This document shows, in pieces, positions 24,142-32,917 of a stretch of 64,000 nucleotides of DNA (position 1 is its first letter; each line of letters begins with the position of its first letter). The position numbers were made by a program, and so were the translations under genes. The stretch comes from Zeaxanthinibacter enoshimensis (GTDB lineage Bacteria > Bacteroidota > Bacteroidia > Flavobacteriales > Flavobacteriaceae), in the NCBI RefSeq assembly GCF_004362865.1, contig NZ_SNYI01000002.1, positions 710,099 through 774,098 on the forward strand. The letters run 5' to 3'. The notes under the pieces are model-generated. The model ran no database searches, was not told where the DNA came from, and was given only the letters and a program-made list of their open reading frames with translations.

Positions 24142-25809
24142 TTAGCGACTGTATTTTTTTCTCCGCAGCCAGTTGCCTCCCAGTCCGAGCAACAGGATGA
24201 TGCCGATGGGAAGTCCGATGTTTATGAGCTGCCACCTGGCTTTCTGTTCTGCAACCTGCTCCTGGTCGAGGATGGGGATCTCTATTTTCTTGCTTCGGAT
24301 GTTTATAAGTCCGCTGTCATCGAGCAGGTAATTCACACTGTTAATCAGGAAATCCTTGTTCCCGTAGAAATTATTGGTCCACTTATCATAACCGAGTTCC
24401 AGGGGTCTCCCGTTGCGTACCTGGTTTTCTACGAGGTCCCCGTCGGCGATGACGATCATTTTACTTTGTCCTCCTCGGGTAACCGGATTATTCAGTTCCA
24501 CAGGCTTCACCCGGTTGGCGTAGGCAGAAGGGAATTCACCTTCGAGCAATACAGCCAAGGGGAAGTTCCCGGGAAGATATCGATCCTTGTCCGGGGGGGT
24601 ATTGATCATATCCAGGCTGATCTGCAAGGGCGCGCCGTCAATCCTGGAGAGGGGAGAGCTGCTGTAGAGTATGGTCTTTTCTGGCCCGGTGGCCAGGGTA
24701 TCAATAGTACTGGCGAATTGCATGCGGAGTGCCTCCAGGTTGGTGTTAACAGGATGATCGTTGGCCGAGAAGACCATAGGATTATAATACCAGGGCACTG
24801 GATTATACTGGGACCCGGATCCTTCCCCGCTCGCCAGGACGATCTGGGTAAAGTACAGGTCGTTCACCAGCACAGGGTTGAGTCGTACCCCGTACCTGAA
24901 AAAGAGATCGTCCAGGTTCAGGTCCCTGGGAATGGCAATAGCAGTGCCCTGTTCATTGAACAGACTGTCAAGCTCCATCGCTACAGGGTCAATTAACCAC
25001 AGTGATTTTCCCCCGCCTACGATGTATTGATCTAAAACATATTTTTCAGCATCCGTGAAGGGCTCCCTGGGTTTTGCTACCAGGGCGAGGTCATAATTGC
25101 GGAGTTCGTCCAGGGTAGCCTGGGGATTTGTAGCAACAGAATCAAGGGTGATAGCTGCCAGGTTGTAATATTCTCTTAAGTTTCCCAGGAGGTCTGCGAT
25201 CCTCATGTCTGCCGACTCCCCGTTCCCCTTAAGTACCGCGATCCGTTTTTTATCCTTTACAAGAAGTTTGGTGAAAGCATCAGCAAATGCGTATTCGAGG
25301 TTCTGCACCGAGCCCGTGATCCGCTGTTCCATATCCGCTCCCAGTTTGTTCTTTAATAGAGGGACCCTTACGGTCTTCTCTTTGTAATTCACCATAGCCC
25401 ACGGGAATACTAATTCCTGCGACATCTTACTACCGTCTTCGACCGTGACATTGACCGGGGTTAATCCAAGTCCCTGTAAATTGGCCAGGGTTGCTTCGGC
25501 AGTTCCGGGATCTTCGAGAGGATCGACAAAGTTGAATTTTACCTGCGGGTTCTCGGAGGCAAAAGACTCCAGCACCTGCCGGGTTTCGACCTGTAGACGG
25601 GCAAATTCCGGGGGCAGGTTGCCGCTCAGCAGCACATCTACAACAACGGGCCCCTCAAATGCCCTTACCCGATCAAGCGAGGGTTGGGAAAGCGTAAAAC
25701 GCTGGTCTTCTGTCATATCGATCCTGAAATGCCAGAAATTACCCAGGATAAGCACCAGTACGAAGATCACGAGGGCTGTAAGGGCCAGGTTCCATTTACT
25801 TTTTACCAT
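24142..25809 (-). CDS. gldG: Gliding-associated ABC transporter substrate-binding-like protein GldG
   Basis: GldG, 555 residues, is the extracytoplasmic partner of the gliding-associated ABC transporter GldAFG in Flavobacterium johnsoniae. It has an N-terminal membrane anchor (about 8-26), a large periplasmic region (RIDMTEDQRFTLSQPS, the ABC-type uncharacterised domain, IADGDLVENQVRNG) and a C-terminal membrane helix followed by a basic tail (NWLRRKKYSR). It overlaps the stop of gldF by one base. The ATPase gene gldA is not in the window, which is usual since gldA often lies apart. Its presence suggests, but does not prove, gliding motility. Confidence 0.92.
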   Translation of the reverse strand: MVKSKWNLALTALVIFVLVLILGNFWHFRIDMTEDQRFTLSQPSLDRVRAFEGPVVVDVLLSGNLPPEFARLQVETRQVLESFASENPQVKFNFVDPLEDPGTAEATLANLQGLGLTPVNVTVEDGSKMSQELVFPWAMVNYKEKTVRVPLLKNKLGADMEQRITGSVQNLEYAFADAFTKLLVKDKKRIAVLKGNGESADMRIADLLGNLREYYNLAAITLDSVATNPQATLDELRNYDLALVAKPREPFTDAEKYVLDQYIVGGGKSLWLIDPVAMELDSLFNEQGTAIAIPRDLNLDDLFFRYGVRLNPVLVNDLYFTQIVLASGEGSGSQYNPVPWYYNPMVFSANDHPVNTNLEALRMQFASTIDTLATGPEKTILYSSSPLSRIDGAPLQISLDMINTPPDKDRYLPGNFPLAVLLEGEFPSAYANRVKPVELNNPVTRGGQSKMIVIADGDLVENQVRNGRPLELGYDKWTNNFYGNKDFLINSVNYLLDDSGLINIRSKKIEIPILDQEQVAEQKARWQLINIGLPIGIILLLGLGGNWLRRKKYSR

Positions 25810-26540
25810 TATTTTCTCTGGTTTTGGAGTCGCACAATAGCTAAAGACAGGAATAGAAATGTTGCAGCCAGGAAATACAATAGATCCCTGGAATCGAGAA
25901 CGCCCCTGGCCATACTGTCAAAATGTGCCTGCATGCCAAGCTGTTGAATGGCGAGAACGGAATCGCCTTCACTAAACAAGCCCGCCAGGCCTTCAAATCC
26001 GTAGTAAGCCAGGAAACACAAGGCCAGGCCTAGTATAAAAGCAACAACCTGGTTTTCGGTGAGGGTAGAGGTGAACATCCCGATGGCGGTGTAATTCGCA
26101 GCCAGTAATAAAAGCCCGATATAGGAGCCGGTTAACACCCCGGTATCCGGACTGCTGCCGTCTATACTCAATTCAGAAATGGCAGCGACGTACAAGAGGG
26201 TGGGGAGAAGCGCCAGGATAACGAGGGCCAGGGCACCTGAGAATTTACCCAGTACAATCTGGCTTAAGGAAATGGGTTTAATGTACAGCAGTTCCAGGGT
26301 TCCCAGTTTTTTCTCTTCCGCGAAACTCTTCATGGTGATAGCCGGGATCAGTAATAGGAGCACCCATGGGGAGAGCAGGAAGAATGGGCTCAGATCTGCA
26401 AAGCCATATTCAAAAATATTGTAGGAGCCACCAAACACCCAAAGGAACAAGCCATTGAGCAGGAGGAACAGCCCGATTACCAGGTAGGCGACCGGGGTGG
26501 TGAAAAAAGAGAATATTTCCCGTTTAAAGATAGCGAGCAT
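25809..26540 (-). CDS. gldF: Gliding-associated ABC transporter permease GldF
   Basis: GldF, 243 residues, is the membrane-spanning component of the GldAFG transporter, with six hydrophobic segments and the ABC-2 permease motif SFAEEKKLGTLELLYIKPIS near residue 70. The N-terminal MLAIFKREIFSFFTTPVAYLV is characteristic. It is followed by gldG with a one-base overlap and preceded by a small monooxygenase-like gene by 4 bp, all within one operon with the SAM hydrolase gene. Confidence 0.92.
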   Translation of the reverse strand: MLAIFKREIFSFFTTPVAYLVIGLFLLLNGLFLWVFGGSYNIFEYGFADLSPFFLLSPWVLLLLIPAITMKSFAEEKKLGTLELLYIKPISLSQIVLGKFSGALALVILALLPTLLYVAAISELSIDGSSPDTGVLTGSYIGLLLLAANYTAIGMFTSTLTENQVVAFILGLALCFLAYYGFEGLAGLFSEGDSVLAIQQLGMQAHFDSMARGVLDSRDLLYFLAATFLFLSLAIVRLQNQRK

Positions 26541-26544
26541 GAAC

Positions 26545-26841
26545 TTAAGTTAACGTTTTGACAGGGTCAACACTCCAGGCCTCGGCCTTTTCCCTGAACA
26601 GGGGCTTTGTCTGGCCCCAGACTTGTTTAAAAAAATCAGATTTCCTGTATTGTTCCAGGTGGGCAGGGCTTTCCCACTTGCTGTAGGTAAAGAAAACCCC
26701 TTCTTTTTCCTTGTCCCTGTACAGTTCCAGGAAAAGACAACCCTCAAAGTTCCTGATCCGGTGCTTTGTCTGTTCAAAAAGTTGCTCAAAACTAGCAATA
26801 TTTTCCTTCTTGAATGTCAGTTTTACTATCCTAATGAACAT
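26545..26841 (-). CDS. Antibiotic biosynthesis monooxygenase (ABM) family protein
   Basis: A protein of 98 residues with a dimeric ferredoxin-like ABM domain (VKLTFKKENIASFEQLFEQT, FEGCLFLELYRD, FTYSKWESPAHLEQYRKSDFF). Members include quinol monooxygenases and haem-degrading enzymes; many are of unknown function and the name does not imply antibiotic synthesis. It lies directly after the SAM hydrolase gene (adjacent stop and start) and 4 bp before gldF, an order common in Flavobacteriaceae. Confidence 0.85.
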   Translation of the reverse strand: MFIRIVKLTFKKENIASFEQLFEQTKHRIRNFEGCLFLELYRDKEKEGVFFTYSKWESPAHLEQYRKSDFFKQVWGQTKPLFREKAEAWSVDPVKTLT

Positions 26842-27672
26842 TTATAAAAAGTTTACAATGATGGTATCCCTGTAGTTGAGACCCAGCAGGCTGGATGCCC
26901 CACCCACGGTATTCAGGTCGCTCTTATAGATCGCAAGTTCAATGTAACCGGCAGAATTAAACAGGGCAAGCAGGTCTCCCGGGCCTTTCCGGCTCTGTGG
27001 TTCCAGCTCAAAGTTTATTATATCACTGTATTTGTTATGAACTTCGTACAGGCGTTTGTTGCGTGCCTGCAATTCAAATTTACGGCCTGCCCGGTAGGCA
27101 TCAAAGAGGCTGCGTTGTATGTTGCTGATCACGTTCCCGTAGTTATCAATATAAATTACACTGCCCACGATAGTCTTACCATCATTGGTTATTCTCGGCG
27201 AGAATTCCTTTAGCTCTCTCAGTTCGTTGAAATTCTTTCCAACAACGTCCAGGGTGCCACCCCTTGCTATATGGCATGCCACCTGCACAAAGACATCGAG
27301 TACCGGGAAGGAGCCATGAGCGGGATTGGGAATTTTAATTTCAACCACTTTATCTGGTTTGATACTGGCCGTGATCAGGCTGATCACCCCGTTATTGGCA
27401 GCGATAAAGTAATGACCGTCTACCAGCACCGCCAGGTGTTTGTTCTCCGTGGTCGGTTCAGAGTCAACTCCAACGATATGGATAGTTCCTTCCGGGAAGG
27501 CTTTATAAGAGTTTTTAAGGATATAGGCACACTCCTGTATGTTGAAGGGGCTGATGTTATGAGAAATATCTACAATTTTTGCATCTTCAAGTTCCCTGTA
27601 TATGGTTCCTTTTATGGCTCCTACAAAATGATCTTTAGTTCCAAAATCAGTTGTTAATGTAATGATTGCCAT
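26842..27672 (-). CDS. SAM hydrolase / SAM hydroxide adenosyltransferase (DUF62)
   Basis: A protein of 276 residues of the fluorinase/chlorinase-related family that splits S-adenosylmethionine with water into adenosine and methionine. It shows the N-terminal MAIITLTTDFGTKDHFVGAIKG core (TDFGTKDHFV), DISHNI with the catalytic Asp region, HIVGVDSEPT and YIDNYGNVISN. The halogen-binding features of true fluorinases are not apparent. A longer frame starts at 28029, but a perfect -7 box at 27749-27742 and overlap with phoH on the other strand show that 27672 is the real start. First gene of an operon with ABM, gldF and gldG. Confidence 0.9.
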   Translation of the reverse strand: MAIITLTTDFGTKDHFVGAIKGTIYRELEDAKIVDISHNISPFNIQECAYILKNSYKAFPEGTIHIVGVDSEPTTENKHLAVLVDGHYFIAANNGVISLITASIKPDKVVEIKIPNPAHGSFPVLDVFVQVACHIARGGTLDVVGKNFNELRELKEFSPRITNDGKTIVGSVIYIDNYGNVISNIQRSLFDAYRAGRKFELQARNKRLYEVHNKYSDIINFELEPQSRKGPGDLLALFNSAGYIELAIYKSDLNTVGGASSLLGLNYRDTIIVNFL

Positions 27673-27703
27673 GCAAGACTGTTGATATTTTTTTGGTGAT
27701 TCA

Positions 27704-27749
27704 AACCAAAATTTGGTTAAGTTTGTTTTAACAAAATTACACAAATATA
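27704..27749 (-). promoter_or_regulatory. Promoter and palindrome between the SAM hydrolase gene and phoH
   Basis: A perfect -7 box TATATTTG (minus strand, 27749-27742) serves the SAM hydrolase gene. Downstream of it is the perfect palindrome AACCAAA-A-TTTGGTT (27704-27718), with a second inverted repeat TTTGTT-TT-AACAAA directly beside it. The palindrome could be an operator in the leader or an mRNA hairpin. Confidence 0.45.
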
Positions 27750-27799
27750 GTGCTGCGCGAAATATTATTTGTGGGTAACTATCTATAAAAAATCCATCT

Positions 27800-28753
27800 T
27801 TGAACGAACTTAGCTTAGAACTTACCGAGATCAGTCCCAGAGAGTTTTTCGGGCACCAGAATGAGAACATTAACTTACTGAAAAAGCATTTTCCACAGCT
27901 GAAGATCGTGGCGCGAGGAAGTAAGATTAAAGTATACGGGGATGAAGAACGCCTGGATGAATTTGACAAGCGTTTCCACATGCTAACCACCCATTTTGCC
28001 AAGTACAACAAGATCGATGAGAATGTCATTGAGCGTGTACTGACGGCTGAAGGGAAAGAGGATTACGAATCGTCTGCCAGAAGCGGGGATATTCTCGTAC
28101 ATGGTGTGAACGGCAGGATGATAAAGGCCGAGACTGCAAACCAGCGTAAACTGGTTGATCTGAGTATGAAGAACGATATGGTCTTTGCTACCGGTCCTGC
28201 AGGAACCGGGAAAACCTATACCGGGGTCGCCCTGGCAGTCAGAGCTTTAAAAAATAAACAGGTAAAACGTATCATTCTTACAAGACCGGCCGTAGAAGCC
28301 GGGGAGAACCTGGGATTCCTTCCTGGTGACCTCAAGGAGAAATTGGACCCATACATGCAACCCTTGTACGACGCCCTCCGGGATATGATCCCAGCGGAAA
28401 GGCTGACCCAGTACATTGAGAACGGTACCATACAGATAGCCCCAATGGCATTTATGCGAGGTCGTACCCTGGATCACGCCTTCGTCATCCTAGACGAGGC
28501 ACAGAATACCACTCACGCCCAAATGAAGATGTTCCTGACCCGGATGGGAAAAGATGCCAAGTTCATCATTACGGGAGATCCCGGCCAGATCGACCTGCCC
28601 CGCAGGGTGATCTCTGGTCTTAAAGAGGCCTTGCTGATCCTGAAAGACGTAGAAGGCATAGGGATGATCCAATTAGACGACAAGGACGTCATCCGTCATA
28701 AACTGGTTAAAAAGGTAATTGATGCCTATAAGAATATTGAGCACCAGAACTGA
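27800..28753 (+). CDS. PhoH family ATPase
   Basis: A protein of 317 residues: an N-terminal KH-like region ([21 protein letters not shown]) and a PhoH ATPase domain with Walker [12 protein letters not shown] (about 133-143) and Walker [10 protein letters not shown], followed by [11 protein letters not shown]. PhoH proteins resemble the helicase core of RecD and are thought to act in RNA handling, often beside YbeY. The start is a TTG; no ATG exists before the conserved N terminus. The stop overlaps the start of purC (TGATG). Confidence 0.92.
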   Translation: MNELSLELTEISPREFFGHQNENINLLKKHFPQLKIVARGSKIKVYGDEERLDEFDKRFHMLTTHFAKYNKIDENVIERVLTAEGKEDYESSARSGDILVHGVNGRMIKAETANQRKLVDLSMKNDMVFATGPAGTGKTYTGVALAVRALKNKQVKRIILTRPAVEAGENLGFLPGDLKEKLDPYMQPLYDALRDMIPAERLTQYIENGTIQIAPMAFMRGRTLDHAFVILDEAQNTTHAQMKMFLTRMGKDAKFIITGDPGQIDLPRRVISGLKEALLILKDVEGIGMIQLDDKDVIRHKLVKKVIDAYKNIEHQN

Positions 28754-29703
28754 TGAAACATACGCTTACCTCTACAGATTACAAGTTTCCAGGTCAGGTT
28801 TCGGTTTATAAGGGCAAGGTCCGGGAAGTATACCAATTAGAGAAAGACATCCTGGTAATGATCGCCACGGACAGGTTATCAGCATTTGATGTAGTGATGC
28901 CTAAAGGAATCCCCTTTAAAGGACAGATCCTTAACCAGATCGCTACCAAGATGATGAATGCTACAAAGGACATTGTTCCAAACTGGCTGCTCGCAACGCC
29001 AGATCCTAATGTGGCCGTAGGACATGCCTGTGAGCCTTTCAAGGTAGAAATGGTGATCCGGGGCTACCTTTCGGGACATGCAGCGCGGGAATACAAGGCG
29101 GGGAAACGTATCCTCTGCGGGGTTGCCATGCCCGAGGGGATGAAAGAGAACGACGCTTTCCCTGAGCCTATTATTACACCCGCCACCAAGGCAGAACAGG
29201 GAGATCATGACGAGGATATCAGCAGGGAGGCCATACTGCAACGCGGAATTGTCTCGGAAGAAGATTACAAGCAATTAGAGGAATATACCCGGGCATTATT
29301 TAAGCGGGGAACGGAGATCGCTGCAGAAAGAGGACTGATCCTGGTAGATACCAAGTACGAGTTCGGGAAAGCTAAGGATGGGCGTATTCTATTGATCGAC
29401 GAGATCCATACCCCTGATTCTTCCCGTTATTTTTATGCTGATGGTTACGAGGAAAGGCAGGCGAAAGGGGAACCCCAAAAACAGCTTTCTAAAGAATTTG
29501 TCAGGCAGTGGCTCATCAGCCATAACTTCCAGGGACTGGAAGGACAGACCTTACCGGAAATGCCGGATGACTATATCGAAACGGTCTCCGAACGTTATAT
29601 CGAGTTGTACGAAAAGATAACCGGGGAGACTTTTGTGAAGTCGAATGTATCTGATATCCAGGAGCGTATCCGTAAAAATGTGCTTAATTACTTGAAGCAC
29701 TAA
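28753..29703 (+). CDS. purC: Phosphoribosylaminoimidazole-succinocarboxamide synthase
   Basis: PurC (SAICAR synthase), 316 residues, joins CAIR and aspartate with ATP in purine synthesis. Motifs: [12 protein letters not shown] (nucleotide loop), [46 protein letters not shown] and [13 protein letters not shown]. The length is typical of the longer, eukaryote-like form found in Bacteroidota. It is translationally coupled to phoH and converges on the exonuclease gene with a 12-bp gap. No other pur genes are nearby. Confidence 0.96.
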   Translation: MKHTLTSTDYKFPGQVSVYKGKVREVYQLEKDILVMIATDRLSAFDVVMPKGIPFKGQILNQIATKMMNATKDIVPNWLLATPDPNVAVGHACEPFKVEMVIRGYLSGHAAREYKAGKRILCGVAMPEGMKENDAFPEPIITPATKAEQGDHDEDISREAILQRGIVSEEDYKQLEEYTRALFKRGTEIAAERGLILVDTKYEFGKAKDGRILLIDEIHTPDSSRYFYADGYEERQAKGEPQKQLSKEFVRQWLISHNFQGLEGQTLPEMPDDYIETVSERYIELYEKITGETFVKSNVSDIQERIRKNVLNYLKH

Positions 29704-29715
29704 ACAGTCTGTAAA

Positions 29716-30369
29716 TTACATCAGGTCCATGACCGTAAGGTTCAGGTATTTCTTTCTCAGTATTTTAACTATCCGGATGAAGGCCAGGGCCGTGATGTAA
29801 GCATCGCCCAATGCCGTATGCCTGTCTTTTTTAGAGAGATTGAATTTGTCAGCTAGTTCGTCCAGGGAATATGATGGTTTTTTTTTGAGCAAGGGGGAGG
29901 CGATCAGGGTTTTTCGATACATCTTTGAAGTATCTAATGTCCTGTTTTTTAATGTGGGCAATCCCTGTCGTTTAAGTGCTTTATTGATCATGGTCATATC
30001 AAAGCGGGTGTGATGCGCCACAATAATGGCATCCCCTATATAATTGATCAGTTTGATCATGGCTTCCTTTTCCCCGAGACAATCCTTTCCCTCGTTCTTC
30101 AGTATCCCATGAACTTCGGTAGAATCACGGTTGTAGTGCTGTTGTTCCAGGTAGATCTCCAGGCAGTCGTTCACGTTGATCCTGTCTTCCCTCAGTTTCA
30201 GGGCACCGATGCATAAGATCCGGTCCGTATAGTAATCAAAGCCCGTGGTTTCTGTATCCAGGACTACGTATTCAAACTTCCAGGGGTCCTGATATAGATC
30301 ATCGCTGTAGGCCTCTGTGATGGATCGCCAGAGCCGGTAAAAGAACCTTGAGAAACTGGTCTTGTTCAT
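29716..30369 (-). CDS. 3'-5' exonuclease of the DnaQ (DEDDh) family
   Basis: A protein of 217 residues with the four acidic motifs of DEDDh exonucleases: VLDTETTGFDYY (ExoI), AHHTRFDMTMIN (ExoII) and KKDRHTALGDAYITA (ExoIII, with the catalytic His). It is shorter than polymerase-linked epsilon subunits and has no other domain. The gene overlaps the preceding CBS/DUF294 gene by four bases, and the pairing recurs in Bacteroidota, so the two proteins probably act together in some nucleotide or nucleic acid response. The substrate is unknown. Confidence 0.9.
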   Translation of the reverse strand: MNKTSFSRFFYRLWRSITEAYSDDLYQDPWKFEYVVLDTETTGFDYYTDRILCIGALKLREDRINVNDCLEIYLEQQHYNRDSTEVHGILKNEGKDCLGEKEAMIKLINYIGDAIIVAHHTRFDMTMINKALKRQGLPTLKNRTLDTSKMYRKTLIASPLLKKKPSYSLDELADKFNLSKKDRHTALGDAYITALAFIRIVKILRKKYLNLTVMDLM

Positions 30370-32288
30370 ACCACCTTATTTGAAACCTTAAAGCGTACAG
30401 CGATCAGGGTCTGAATCTCCTTGATGGTTTTAAAAGTACGCTTGAGCTTGATCTTTTCTTCCTTGGTCAGGGTGTTCAGGGCGATGAATCGCCCGGAGTC
30501 GTGATGCAACATCCCCTGCTTAGCCCGGAATTTAAGCAGGGCTTTGGTGGCGTAGGAACAGGAAAGGTACAGTTCCCTGTTATTCTCCTCCAGTTCGGCC
30601 ATTTTCTCGTAGCGTTCTACCGTACCGCTGATCGATTTGATATGCTGAGAAAGGATCAGCACCCGTGCAGCATCAGTCAGGGGCATGAGTGCCCTTCTCT
30701 TCAGGTCGAAAAAATCTTTATGGGCCCCATCCTGTTCTACCAGGAAGTCCCTGAAAAACCCGGAGGGTGAAGGGTTCTGCAGGGCCCCCTCGGCCAGGTG
30801 GTAAAAGAAGTTGGGATAATCTTTAGTCGCTTCGAAAATGTGTTGGGATAATTGATCAGCCAATTTTGTATCCCCATAAACGGTATTGTAATCGAAAAAA
30901 ATGGAGGATAGCAATACCTGCTCCTTCCCGGGGTTTGATATCCAGCCGCTTACGGTGCTTTTCCATGCCATGAGGCTCATACACCAGTTACTGTTAGAAG
31001 CCATCATTTCTGCCGGGCAATATTCATAACCCAGCTGTTGCAGTGCCTTATTTACCTTGGAAGCGAACTTAAGGAAGTAATTTTGGGTAGCCTCTTCCTT
31101 TCCCGGTTCTGTATCCTGGTAAATGATAGCATTATCCTGGTCTGTCTTCAGTAATTGTTCCCGCCGGCCCTGGCTTCCCATGGCCAGCCAGGCAAAAGGT
31201 ACTGGGGGAGGGGCGTGCATCTTTTCAAGACAGATATGGATGAGTTGTTTAACACATGCATCATTGAGTTCAGAAATGATCTTGAGGGTGATAGACATGG
31301 GGATATTGTTGTCCAGGTATCCCTGCAGCAACCGCATGATCCCTTTATGCGCGGCCTTCACTTGTTTAACCTTTGTGGCTCTCTTTACTGCTTTGATCAG
31401 AACAGACGGGTTGTTCCCTAGTGCAACGATCAGGTCGTTCTTTGAGATCACCCCGACTATCCTGGAATCCGGGGTGCCGTCCTCGGTAAGGCATAAATGA
31501 CTTATCCCTGCCTTCATCATAGCCATCTGGGCCTGGGTGACGGTGAGGTTAGCGGGATAGGTAATTACCGGGCTGCTCATGATCTTACTGGCTTCTGCCG
31601 TAACCGGTAACTTCCCTGTGACTATGTTATTCCTGAGATCTTTATCGGTGATGATTCCCAGGGGTAATTTATCTTCGACCACCAGGACGGAACCAACTTT
31701 CTTGCTGGTCATGATTTCGGCCACTTCCTTAGCAGTCGTCTTAGGTTTACAGCAGACCGGTTTCTTGGTGAAACTGATGGGTTGAAAATCGAGCATGCGG
31801 GACGACTGGTCCAAGGTCTGGTCGCCACCGATTGCCACTGCCACCTGTTCGGCCTTCATTTTAGCATATGGGCTTCGGGTATTGGAGGCAAAGCTTTCGA
31901 TCAGGAAGTTGCCTATCTCTTCATAGGTCTGGGTATAGGGTTTAAAGGTCTCGATAGGAATGGCATACAGTATACTTTCTTCGTAAGCTTTGGCCTGCAA
32001 AATGTATTCTTCCCGGGCAAGGAGAGGCCGGAGTCCGAAGATATCTCCTTCATCGCAAAGGTCGATCACCTCGTTATTGCCTTCGTTCCTCAGTTCTACC
32101 GCGCCCTTATGCACCACGTAAAAATGGGGATGTGCTGTTTCGCCCCCGGAAAAAACAACCTGGCCCTTGTCCCTGTGAACGATGGTCACCTCCTGTGATA
32201 GCAGCAGCAGGTCCTTTTCGTGGAGTTCATTAAACGGCGGGTATTTTTTCAGGAAGTCGGCTACCCTCTCCGAGATGATATTCTTCAT
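30366..32288 (-). CDS. Cyclic nucleotide-binding / CBS / DUF294 nucleotidyltransferase-like protein
   Basis: A soluble protein of 640 residues with three parts: a cyclic nucleotide-binding domain (about 10-130, GDIFGLRPLL), a pair of CBS domains (about 170-290, KKVGSVLVVEDKLPLGIITDKDL), and a DUF294 nucleotidyltransferase domain with GSQGRREQLLKTDQDNA (about 370-385), where the Gly-Ser and Asp-x-Asp are the metal and nucleotide ligands, followed by the DUF294 C-terminal helices. This is the layout of GlnD-like regulators that read cellular energy through adenine nucleotides and modify an unknown target. The exonuclease gene follows with a 4-bp overlap. Confidence 0.9.
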   Translation of the reverse strand: MKNIISERVADFLKKYPPFNELHEKDLLLLSQEVTIVHRDKGQVVFSGGETAHPHFYVVHKGAVELRNEGNNEVIDLCDEGDIFGLRPLLAREEYILQAKAYEESILYAIPIETFKPYTQTYEEIGNFLIESFASNTRSPYAKMKAEQVAVAIGGDQTLDQSSRMLDFQPISFTKKPVCCKPKTTAKEVAEIMTSKKVGSVLVVEDKLPLGIITDKDLRNNIVTGKLPVTAEASKIMSSPVITYPANLTVTQAQMAMMKAGISHLCLTEDGTPDSRIVGVISKNDLIVALGNNPSVLIKAVKRATKVKQVKAAHKGIMRLLQGYLDNNIPMSITLKIISELNDACVKQLIHICLEKMHAPPPVPFAWLAMGSQGRREQLLKTDQDNAIIYQDTEPGKEEATQNYFLKFASKVNKALQQLGYEYCPAEMMASNSNWCMSLMAWKSTVSGWISNPGKEQVLLSSIFFDYNTVYGDTKLADQLSQHIFEATKDYPNFFYHLAEGALQNPSPSGFFRDFLVEQDGAHKDFFDLKRRALMPLTDAARVLILSQHIKSISGTVERYEKMAELEENNRELYLSCSYATKALLKFRAKQGMLHHDSGRFIALNTLTKEEKIKLKRTFKTIKEIQTLIAVRFKVSNKVV

Positions 32289-32444
32289 AGAATAAAGGTA
32301 CTTTATTTATAAAATGCGGACAATTAAATATCCGGGGATCGCAGCATGTGGGTGGGCGGTTAATTGTGAATCCTCAGTTACACTAGTATTCAACAATAGA
32401 ACTACACTGCCATTAAGAAGGGAAACCAAAAAAAAAATAAAACA

Positions 32445-32855
32445 CCCCTGCATGCATGCTGCATTGGACAACTGTATTTTAAAACCGGGGAGGGGAGGGT
32501 ACTTTACCCCGGGAAGAATTCCAGGTACTCCTTTTTCGGCGTGGAAAATTACTAACTGCCCCTGCAAGCTTCCTGCATTGGCCTCATGTACCTTATAACC
32601 GGGGAGGGGAGGGTACTTTACCCCGGTAAGAATTCTAGGTACTCCTTTTTCGGCATGGAAAATTATTAACCGCCCCTGCAAGCTTCCTGCATTGGCCCCA
32701 TGTACCTTACAACCGGGGAGGTGAGGGTGTTATACCCCGGCTCATAATTCCGGCACTTCCTTTTCACAAAAAAACTTAACCGCCCCTGCAAGCTTCCTGC
32801 ATGGGCCACATGTACCTTATAACCGGGGAGGGGAGGGTGCTTTACCCCGTTTTGC
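32445..32855. repeat. Minisatellite of 110-114-bp units
   Basis: Nearly four head-to-tail copies start at 32445, 32559, 32673 and 32783 (periods 114, 114 and 110); the last is cut short near 32855. Each copy begins CCCCTGCA, has CTTCCTGCATTGG in copies 2 and 3, and contains the core CCGGGGAGGGGAGGG followed 7-8 bases later by CCCCGG, which can fold into a GC-rich hairpin or a G-rich structure. Copy 1 is the most diverged at its start. The rest of the 32289-32917 interval shows no gene. Confidence 0.9.
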
Positions 32856-32917
32856 ATATAACTCAGTTCAGGACTGACCAAAATCAGTGTTTTAAAGCTA
32901 TTTGCATACTAACTTAA

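Noticed and set aside
27673-28029. N-terminal extension of the SAM hydrolase frame
   Set aside because: It overlaps phoH on the other strand and contains the -7 box of the real promoter; homologues start at the MAIITLTTDFG motif.
28600-28760. Purine riboswitch upstream of purC
   Set aside because: purC starts inside the phoH stop codon, so there is no leader in which a riboswitch could lie.
32445-32855. CRISPR array
   Set aside because: The units are 110-114 bp, joined head to tail without unique spacers, and no cas gene is near.
32307-32881. Two open minus-strand frames with repeated peptides inside the minisatellite
   Set aside because: They stay open only because the 114-bp unit is a multiple of three; they have no signal peptide, no recognisable domain and break at the 110-bp unit.
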